From Pseudomonadota bacterium (GTDB lineage: Bacteria > Desulfobacterota > Syntrophobacteria > Syntrophobacterales > Syntrophobacteraceae), in contig JAEZHY010000155.1 of assembly GCA_023416335.1 (NCBI GenBank), positions 1-19,911 on the forward strand: a DNA stretch of 19,911 nucleotides, in the 5' to 3' direction. Below, piece after piece: positions 14,003 through 19,911 of this stretch; position 1 is the first letter of the stretch, and each line of letters opens with the position of its first letter. Both the position numbers and the translations under genes were made by a program. The notes beneath the pieces are model-generated. The model saw nothing but the letters and a program-made list of their open reading frames with translations, ran no database searches and was not told where the DNA came from.

Positions 14003-14510
14003 TCTGACGAACCTCCTCGGCTCCGGATTCCTTCAAAATAGAGGAAACTCTTTCGCAATCGGCATCCGTAGAGCAGTAAACAAGAATTCCGAACCGATCC
14101 TGGCTGAAACGCGCGTCGTAGTGAGGGGACAAGCGCCGTTTCGGCAGAGTCGTCAAAAAAAGCAGACCTGCGAGAGTAAAGAAGACCGATATGAGAATGA
14201 AAAACTCAAATGCCGGAATAACAGTCGGGTAGACAGGGATAGGAGGTTTCCCCCCGACGACGAAGCGCCATTGGGCAGACGTGTAGACGGCCAGGAAAAC
14301 GCCCGTCAGGACCCCCAGGATACCGCCGGTCAAAGTGAAGAACCGCCCATAACCGAGCGCCGGCATATCCAGTGCCTCCCGGATTTCGTTATTGCCCATC
14401 GGAGAATAAACCGATGCGACCGGGACTTTTTCCCTCTTCAGATTTTTCACCGCCGAGAGAACTTCTTCGAGGTATTCGAACACTCCGACTACTGCCAGTT
14501 TCTTTGCCAT
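13992..14510 (-). CDS. actD: ActD (DUF3341) subunit of alternative complex III
   Basis: A 172-residue protein of the DUF3341 family, the ActD subunit of ACIII. It begins with a soluble alpha/beta domain (KKLAVVGVFEYLEEVLSAVKNL, VPVASVYSPM) and has two transmembrane helices at about 57-77 and 98-121, linked by a short loop with the family segment VVGGKPPIPVYPTVIPAFEF. The C-terminal soluble part (RFGILVYCSTDADCERVSSILKES) completes the family fold. In solved ACIII structures ActD packs against ActC and ActF with its soluble part in the cytoplasm and probably has a structural role; no cofactor is expected. The start is firm: AGGAGGGACG precedes the ATG. The gene is 12 bp after actC and overlaps actF by 11 bp. 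Confidence 0.92.
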   Translation of the reverse strand: MAKKLAVVGVFEYLEEVLSAVKNLKREKVPVASVYSPMGNNEIREALDMPALGYGRFFTLTGGILGVLTGVFLAVYTSAQWRFVVGGKPPIPVYPTVIPAFEFFILISVFFTLAGLLFLTTLPKRRLSPHYDARFSQDRFGILVYCSTDADCERVSSILKESGAEEVRQIEE

Positions 14511-14522
14511 CGGACGTCCCTC

Positions 14523-15851
14523 CTAAGCCCTTCGCGCCGGTACGGGTATCGCTTCCTTCACTTCCGTAAGGGCTATGGTCGGCAGGAACTTCGAAAAGAG
14601 GAGGAAGAGGAAAAAGAACAAAGAAAAGGACCCTATCATTATCCCGAATTCGACAATTGAGGGATACTTGTAGATCCCCCACGAGTATGGATCGTATTCA
14701 TGGGCTTCGGACCCGACGATGATCACGAGGCGCTCGAACCACATGCCCACGTTGACCAGGATGCCGATTGAAAACAGCAGGGGTATGCTGGTCCGAATCT
14801 TTTTGAAGAACAACGCAATCGGGACGAAAACGTTACAGACCACCATGATCCAGTACATCCAGGAATAGTAGCCCACCATCCGCCAGTGAAACTGGTAGTT
14901 CTCGGCCTTGCCTCCGCCGTACCAGGCGATGAAGTGCTCAACCGCGTAGGAATAGCCGACAATGAGGCCCGTCAGGATGATCGTTTTCGCAATGTTTTCA
15001 AGAACCGACATAGTTATGAGGTTTTCGAACCTGTATATCTTGCGCATCGGAATGAGAAGCACCAGCACCATTGCGAGTCCGGAATGGATTGCGCCCGCGA
15101 CGAAATAAGGGGCGAATATCGTGCTGTGCCACCCCGGAACGATACCGAGAGCGAAGTCCCAGGATACGACGCTGTGGACGGATATAACCAGGGGAGTGGC
15201 GAGGGCGGCGAAGAGCAGGTAAGCCGTGCCGTAGTTTTTCCACGACTGGCTCGATCCCTCCCAGCCAAGTGAGAAGAACCCGTAAATCCGGCTCCTCCAG
15301 CCCGATGTCCTGTCCCTAATCGTCGCAAGGTCGGGGACCATGCCTGTGTACCAGAAGAGGAAGCTGACGGTGAGATAAGTGGAAATGGCAACGACGTCGA
15401 AGACCAGCGGAGACTGGAAATTCGGCCAGAGGTTTCTCTGGTTCGGGTAGGGAAGTATCCAGTAAACGATCCAGACCCGGCCCAGGTGGATAAGCGGGAA
15501 AAGACCCGCGATCATGACCGCGAAAATGGTCATTGCTTCCGAACTCCTGGAGATCGTTGTGCGCCAGGAGGCCCGGAACAGATACAGAATTGCCGAGATG
15601 AGGGTCCCGGAATGCGCGATTCCGACCCAGAAGACGAAATTGGTAAGGTATGTACCCCACATCGGAGGATGCAGAATATTGGCCGCTCCCAAACCCGTCG
15701 CTATCTGGTATCCCCAGGAAACGGCACCGATAATTACGCCCAGGCCGGCCACAGCCACGCAAAACCAGTAAAACCTCGTCGGGTTCCACATGGCCCCCAG
15801 TATCTGATCATCGACAGCGCCGTAGCTGGTAAGCTCTTTTTGTTCCTCCAT
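14523..15851 (-). CDS. actC: ActC, NrfD-like quinol-oxidising membrane subunit
   Basis: A 442-residue integral membrane protein of the NrfD/PsrC family with about ten helices, corresponding to ActC. It should bind quinol on the periplasmic side and pass electrons to the ActB iron-sulfur chain. Family features include GTYLTNFVFWVGIAHSGT (H80), FPLIHLGRVW (H122), FQSPLVFDVVAISTY (D152) and ISVHSVVSWDFALGIVPGWH, followed by paired helices up to an FSKFLPTIAL C-terminal end. The His and Asp residues named are candidates for quinol or proton chemistry by analogy with PsrC-type proteins; I have not aligned them. The C-terminal half contains EHFIAWYGG and MWFERLVIIV, also typical of ActC. The gene follows actB by 46 bp and precedes actD by 12 bp. 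Confidence 0.93.
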   Translation of the reverse strand: MEEQKELTSYGAVDDQILGAMWNPTRFYWFCVAVAGLGVIIGAVSWGYQIATGLGAANILHPPMWGTYLTNFVFWVGIAHSGTLISAILYLFRASWRTTISRSSEAMTIFAVMIAGLFPLIHLGRVWIVYWILPYPNQRNLWPNFQSPLVFDVVAISTYLTVSFLFWYTGMVPDLATIRDRTSGWRSRIYGFFSLGWEGSSQSWKNYGTAYLLFAALATPLVISVHSVVSWDFALGIVPGWHSTIFAPYFVAGAIHSGLAMVLVLLIPMRKIYRFENLITMSVLENIAKTIILTGLIVGYSYAVEHFIAWYGGGKAENYQFHWRMVGYYSWMYWIMVVCNVFVPIALFFKKIRTSIPLLFSIGILVNVGMWFERLVIIVGSEAHEYDPYSWGIYKYPSIVEFGIMIGSFSLFFFLFLLFSKFLPTIALTEVKEAIPVPARRA

Positions 15852-15897
15852 TCCGCTTCGAATCCCTTTTTTGAGACAATATCGAATCGCAGGCAGC

Positions 15898-18861
15898 CTA
15901 TGCCTTTATTTCCTGAGTCACGCGCTTCAAATAGATCACAGCCGGCTTGGTATTAAGCTCCCCAAGCACTTGGTAAGCCCGTACGTCTTTTATCATCTTC
16001 GACACTCTGCTCTCCGGATCAAGCAGGCTCCCGAAAATCAACGCTCCGGTCGGACACGTCTGCGCACATGCAGTAGTGAAATCACCGTCCCGGACTTTGC
16101 GCCCCTGGTTTCTGGCTTCGATTTTCGCCTCGATTATGCGCTGCACGCAGAAGGAGCACTTCTCCATGATACCCTTCTGTCTGACCGTCACATCCGGGTT
16201 CAGCTGCCACTTGAGCGGTTCGGGCCGGGTGAAGGTAAACCAGTTGAACCGCCTTACCTTGTAAGGATCGTTCTGCGAGCAGAACCGCGTACCGAAGCAG
16301 CGGTTATAGATCTGGTTATTGAGCCCTTCCGCGTTGTGATGCGGCGCAAATATGGGGCAGACGTACTCGCAGGGCGCATTGTCGCAATGCTGGCACATCA
16401 TGATGAGCCATCTTGCCGCTCGCTTCGTGTGTTCGTCGAAGTACCTCTGAACGCGGATCCAGGACATCTCGCGCCCCATCAGCACCTGTTCCCTGCGTAC
16501 GATAGCGACGTTGTTCTCGGCGTAGCAACCGACCACGCAGGCACTGCAGCCGATGCAGCGGTCCATATCCACCACCATGCACCAGCGGTAGTCCTTGTGT
16601 TCGTGGGAAGGATAGAAATCTTTGTCTTTGTGGTATCCGTCGGGCAGCGGATAGAAGATTTCGGGTTTCTCTCCCGCGGCTGCCATCCTGTTGCGCTCCT
16701 CCAGGCTGACGGTGTGCCAGAAGTTTCGTCCCTGTTGATAGTAGCTGCCGTCCGTGTTGGCGATCTCAAAGGTTCCGCCGGTTTTCCTGATTTCCGCCAG
16801 GAGTTGTGAGACCCGCAGGCCCTTTGACGAAGGGTCTATGTCGGGTGAAAGCAGCTCAAACGCATTTGCCGGAAGGCCGTCGGCAAATCTCCCGAATTTG
16901 GTGTGTCCCTGCCCTATCGGTATGGCCGCAATCCCTTCCGGAACGGTGTAGATGGGCAGTACGGGGACCTCCACGCTCCCGAATTCCGTCTTGACCTGGA
17001 CCATGTCCGACTTCTTGAGGCCGAGCTTCTTCGCGGTTTCGGGGTGGACCTCCACCCAGCCCCCCCAGGTAACCATCGTCATTGGGTCGGGGATCTCCTG
17101 GATCCACATGTGGTTGGCCATCCGTCCGTCGAAGAACTGCACGGAAGGATAGACGACGAGAGGCAGCCTGTCCGGCGCCTTCGGCGCCGGTTCAGGAAAA
17201 CTCACTGCCGGTACGGGTGGAAGCGCAAGCGGCGGGAACAGGGGGGGAGAAGGCCAGTATCCGCCCCGCATGATCATATCCTGCCAGAAGGTCTCGAATG
17301 AACCTGCGCCTCCGGAGGACTTCCAGACAGTCGTCCAGTATCCCTGGAGCGCTTCGTAATAGTCCTTGAACGGGAAACTCTCCTCTCCCTTGACCTTCTT
17401 TCCGGATGAGATGAGCAGGTCCCCGAGTTCCTTCGTGTCGTAAACGGTCCCCATTACAGGCTGGAGGAACCCGGTCACCCCGGGTCTGGGGGAATAATCG
17501 CCCCAGGACTCAAACGAGTAGTTCGTGGGCAGAACCAGGCTTGCGAGTGCACTCGTCTCATCCATTGCGGGAGAAAGGCTGATCACGTTGGGGACTGACT
17601 TCATCGCACCCGCAAAGTCCCACGCGCGCGGAAGCGAGAACACCGGGTTGGCGCGGTAGACGATGAGAATATCGACTCCACCGGAGCGCATGCGATCGGC
17701 AAGGTTTTTTAGGGATTGCGCCGAAGCGGTCCGGGAATAGTGCGATGCGAGATTAAAATCGATTGCATCCGTACTCGCCGGCTTGAGCGTGCAGAGAAGA
17801 TTCGCCGCAACCGCGGTCTCAGTCGCATTGGGAGTCGAGAGCGAAAGACCCTCGGCGATGGCCAGCGGTCGTTGCGCGCGTGCAAATGCCGCAGCAGCTG
17901 CTTCTATCTGGTGAGGGTCGCACCCTGCCGTCGCCGCGGCCTTTTCGAGCGGCCAGTTGGCGACCAGAGCGGCCAGGGCGGCCTTTCGGTCGGGGGCCGG
18001 ACCGGTGATGAGGTTTCCATCCAGGAGCACCCGTAGCATTCCCAGTCCTACCGCATATTCGGTCCCGGGGCGCGTGGTTATCCACATGTCCGCATTGTTC
18101 GCGGTCATGGAAAGCCTCGGCCCGACAAAGATAAACGTGTTCTTACCGTCCCCCTGGAGCGGATGGAACGCCCCGTACTGGCGTGAGAATTCGAGGTTGG
18201 AAATCCATGTCTCCAGGAAACCGGCATTGAAGGAAATGAGACAGTCCGTACGGCTAAAGTTGTAGGACGGAATCAGCTCATTGTTGAAAACGATCTGGTT
18301 GGCTCTCTTGAGGGATTCATATGCGAAGGGTTCGTAGGTGATGTGGGCATTTTTTTGTCCCAGCCCTGTGAGCCACATATGTGTCAAATCGCTCAGCGAT
18401 CCCGTTATCAGGTCGGATATGAATACGATTCGATCGCTGCCGCCTTTCCGGACTGTATCGGCGAGTTTGGAGACAAAAGCAGCTTCGGCCTGTTCCCAGC
18501 CGATCGGCTCGAGCTTGCCGGATGCAGAGCGCTGCATCGGGCCATGAAAGCGATCCGGGTTATACAGCCCGTGGAGCGACGCCTGCCCGCGCATACAAAG
18601 CTGACCGCCGCTTATCGGATGCGCCGGGTTGCCTTCCACCTTGATAATCCGGCCCTCGCGGTTCTTGGCGATCATACCGCAGCCGGCCGGGCACTCCCGG
18701 CAAGTGGTCGCATAGTAGACGGCTTTTCCCGGGACGATGTCCTCGGGAGGATTGACATAAGGTATTAGGTTGCGCGTCGGCTCGGAACAGCCGCTCAGGA
18801 CGGCACCCGTCCCGGCTATCCCGAAAAGTTTGAGGAAGTCCCGGCGATCCAAATCTGGCAT
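15898..18861 (-). CDS. actB: ActB, fused molybdopterin-oxidoreductase-like and ferredoxin subunit
   Basis: A 987-residue ActB in which a molybdopterin-oxidoreductase-like domain (about 1-730) is fused to a multi-cluster ferredoxin domain (about 765-960). A Tat signal (DRRDFLKLFGI) with a possible lipobox (LSGC, C25) directs it to the periplasm. The N-terminal domain retains C54xxC57xxxC61 and C89 of a [4Fe-4S] site, a motif of true molybdopterin enzymes; known ACIII ActB proteins carry no molybdenum, and I see no clear Mo ligand. The ferredoxin domain has C769/772/775/779, C823/826/831/835, C855 and C861, and C902/905/932/936; D865 stands where relatives usually have Cys. The Shine-Dalgarno sequence is weak (AGGGCA). 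There is no long N-terminal extension before the Tat motif as in Bacteroidetes ActB. It opens the operon, 209 bp from the upstream gene. Confidence 0.92.
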   Translation of the reverse strand: MPDLDRRDFLKLFGIAGTGAVLSGCSEPTRNLIPYVNPPEDIVPGKAVYYATTCRECPAGCGMIAKNREGRIIKVEGNPAHPISGGQLCMRGQASLHGLYNPDRFHGPMQRSASGKLEPIGWEQAEAAFVSKLADTVRKGGSDRIVFISDLITGSLSDLTHMWLTGLGQKNAHITYEPFAYESLKRANQIVFNNELIPSYNFSRTDCLISFNAGFLETWISNLEFSRQYGAFHPLQGDGKNTFIFVGPRLSMTANNADMWITTRPGTEYAVGLGMLRVLLDGNLITGPAPDRKAALAALVANWPLEKAAATAGCDPHQIEAAAAAFARAQRPLAIAEGLSLSTPNATETAVAANLLCTLKPASTDAIDFNLASHYSRTASAQSLKNLADRMRSGGVDILIVYRANPVFSLPRAWDFAGAMKSVPNVISLSPAMDETSALASLVLPTNYSFESWGDYSPRPGVTGFLQPVMGTVYDTKELGDLLISSGKKVKGEESFPFKDYYEALQGYWTTVWKSSGGAGSFETFWQDMIMRGGYWPSPPLFPPLALPPVPAVSFPEPAPKAPDRLPLVVYPSVQFFDGRMANHMWIQEIPDPMTMVTWGGWVEVHPETAKKLGLKKSDMVQVKTEFGSVEVPVLPIYTVPEGIAAIPIGQGHTKFGRFADGLPANAFELLSPDIDPSSKGLRVSQLLAEIRKTGGTFEIANTDGSYYQQGRNFWHTVSLEERNRMAAAGEKPEIFYPLPDGYHKDKDFYPSHEHKDYRWCMVVDMDRCIGCSACVVGCYAENNVAIVRREQVLMGREMSWIRVQRYFDEHTKRAARWLIMMCQHCDNAPCEYVCPIFAPHHNAEGLNNQIYNRCFGTRFCSQNDPYKVRRFNWFTFTRPEPLKWQLNPDVTVRQKGIMEKCSFCVQRIIEAKIEARNQGRKVRDGDFTTACAQTCPTGALIFGSLLDPESRVSKMIKDVRAYQVLGELNTKPAVIYLKRVTQEIKA

Positions 18862-19070
18862 CGGCTTTGCCCTGGAATGTCATGAAAAATGGGAACGGTT
18901 CAGAGGGATCACTGAAGCACAGATGCTGGAGATCTCGTCCGCATCGTCGGCGGGAAGGTCCCTGCGTAATCCCCGAACAATAATTTGAGCCCCGAACAGC
19001 CAAAAAATAATATCAGGGATACGGATTACAATAGCAAACAATTCATTTTATAAGAGTCATTCAGGCATTG
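18862..19070 (-). promoter_or_regulatory. Probable promoter region of the Act/Cco operon
   Basis: This 209-bp gap precedes the first operon gene on the minus strand. An AT-rich block (about 19005-19058) contains TATTAT, a possible -10 box, with TTGCTA 19 bp upstream as a weak -35 candidate. I see no clear operator such as an FNR/ANR box, and no terminator for the M16 gene. The placement, not the motif quality, is the main argument. Confidence 0.35.
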
Positions 19071-19911
19071 TCACTGCAATCCTGCTTTTTTCAGATCGGC
19101 AACAACCACCATGACGTATCCTTCGGGTTTGAGATACTGCTTCGCGACACGTAGAATATCCTGGGCAGTAACTGCGTTAATGAGAGAAGCATATTTGTCG
19201 GGGTAGTCCGCTCCCAGGCCGTAGAACTCAACCTGTGCGAGGAATTTTGCGTAATCCTCCTGCCTGCTGCTGAATTTGAGGGGGAAGTTCCCGATCAGGA
19301 AATCTTTGGCCCTTTTGAGTTCGACCTCAGAAACCGGCTCGCGCTGGAGCCTCTCCATTTCAGCTACCGCAAGGGCAATTGCTTCCCTGGCCGATTCATT
19401 CTTGGTCTGAAGAAGAATGCGGAACGAACCCGCATGTTTTCTGGCAAGAACGAGGCTTTCCACCGCATAGGCCAGCCCCTTCTTTATGCGGATCTCCTCC
19501 ATGAGCCTGCTGGAAAGATTTCCAGACCCGAGTATCTGGTTCAGAACGGTAAAGGCATAATAATCCCTGTCGGCGCGATACATGCCGGGATTTCCAATAA
19601 CGACGCTGGCCTGCGATATGGGCCGGTCGATTTTCACGGTCGTCATGCCCGAGGCAAATTCGCGTAGAAACTGCATTTCCGGGATTTCAGCCGCCTGCCA
19701 TTGCTGCAGTTTGGGAACAATCCTGGCTTTCACCTCTTCCGGAGTGATGTCCCCTCCGATCACGAGTATGGAATTGTTGGGCCTGAAAAAAGAACCGTAG
19801 AATTTCGCGAGGTCGTCCGGCGTAATCCCGGCAAGCGTTTCCTGGTCTCCTTCGACGTTCCAGGCATAAGGACTGGAGAGAAAGAGGGCCTTTTCGAATG
19901 CCCTGTTGGCC
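19071..19911 (-). CDS. M16-family (insulinase-like) zinc peptidase homologue, C-terminal part
   Basis: The 5' end is beyond the window edge; the frame stays open to 19911, giving about 279 residues of the C-terminal part. The visible sequence starts within the first M16 domain (SSPYAWNVEGDQETLAGITPDDLAKFYGSFFRPNNSILVIGGD, split here between family positions), followed by the M16 C-domain signature: DRDYYAFTVLNQILGSG, then SSRLMEEIRIKKGLAYAVES. The HXXEH zinc site would be upstream and unseen, so I cannot tell an active peptidase from a non-catalytic partner subunit, which often lie side by side. Such proteins are usually periplasmic or membrane-associated in Gram-negative bacteria. It ends 209 bp before actB on the same strand; a functional link to the respiratory operon is not evident. 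Confidence 0.85.
   Translation of the reverse strand, partial: ANRAFEKALFLSSPYAWNVEGDQETLAGITPDDLAKFYGSFFRPNNSILVIGGDITPEEVKARIVPKLQQWQAAEIPEMQFLREFASGMTTVKIDRPISQASVVIGNPGMYRADRDYYAFTVLNQILGSGNLSSRLMEEIRIKKGLAYAVESLVLARKHAGSFRILLQTKNESAREAIALAVAEMERLQREPVSEVELKRAKDFLIGNFPLKFSSRQEDYAKFLAQVEFYGLGADYPDKYASLINAVTAQDILRVAKQYLKPEGYVMVVVADLKKAGLQ

Noticed and set aside
15898..18861. A catalytic molybdenum enzyme such as a polysulfide, formate or nitrate reductase
   Set aside because: The fusion with a ferredoxin domain, the two NrfD-like genes, DUF3341 and a multiheme ActA define ACIII. I see no clear Mo ligand, although the N-terminal Cys motif is noted as a finding.

Overview
The window is a GC-rich bacterial chromosome segment dominated by one minus-strand respiratory operon (about 18.9 to 8.4 kb). 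The operon encodes an alternative complex III (ACIII, the Act complex, a quinol:cytochrome c oxidoreductase) interleaved with a cbb3-type (C-family) oxygen reductase. Multiheme cytochromes, a Tat-exported ferredoxin subunit, an ACIII-plus-cbb3 pairing and dispersed REP-like palindromes suggest a Gram-negative bacterium, perhaps a Desulfobacterota/'deltaproteobacterial' lineage. That taxonomic guess is inference from gene content, not from a marker gene.

Layout from the left. 1-666 is non-coding with several palindromes. 667-918 (+) is a small secreted protein of unknown function with its own ribosome-binding site and a strong intrinsic terminator. 1253-2029 (+) is a secreted DUF1264/OBAP-like protein. 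2030-2768 is non-coding and holds a 584-bp segment bounded by imperfect 40-bp inverted repeats and full of REP-like hairpins. The rest of the coding sequence is on the minus strand: a TolC-family outer-membrane channel (2769-4058), a CcoI/CopA-type copper P-type ATPase (4422-6920), a SafE/UreH_2-type membrane protein (7254-7997), the Act/Cco operon, and the C-terminal part of an M16 zinc-peptidase-family protein cut by the right edge (19071-19911).

The operon order in the direction of transcription is actB (Fe-S), actC (NrfD-like), actD (DUF3341), actF (NrfD-like), actA (multiheme c), ccoN, a ccoO-ccoP-like fusion, a ccoS-like gene, two small membrane-protein genes, and actE (monoheme lipoprotein). 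Spacing is tight: two ATGA overlaps, one 11-bp overlap, and most other gaps under 50 bp. The proposed electron path is quinol to ActC/ActF, ActB iron-sulfur clusters, ActA/ActE hemes, CcoO/P hemes, then CcoN heme b3-CuB and O2. The P-type ATPase and the SafE-like protein downstream probably serve copper supply and oxidase maturation; TolC may belong to a separate efflux function.

Points worth a second look are cofactor-motif departures inside the complex. The fifth ActA heme site is CX3CH. ActB keeps an N-terminal CX2CX3CX27C motif and has Asp at a usual Cys position in its third ferredoxin motif. ActE lacks the usual axial Met. CcoO and a CcoP-like domain are fused, and two unassigned small membrane proteins sit between oxidase and ActE. 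The intergenic regions carry GTAG/GGAG-led REP-like elements with no RAYT transposase in view. I see no CRISPR array, phage, toxin-antitoxin, tRNA or rRNA.
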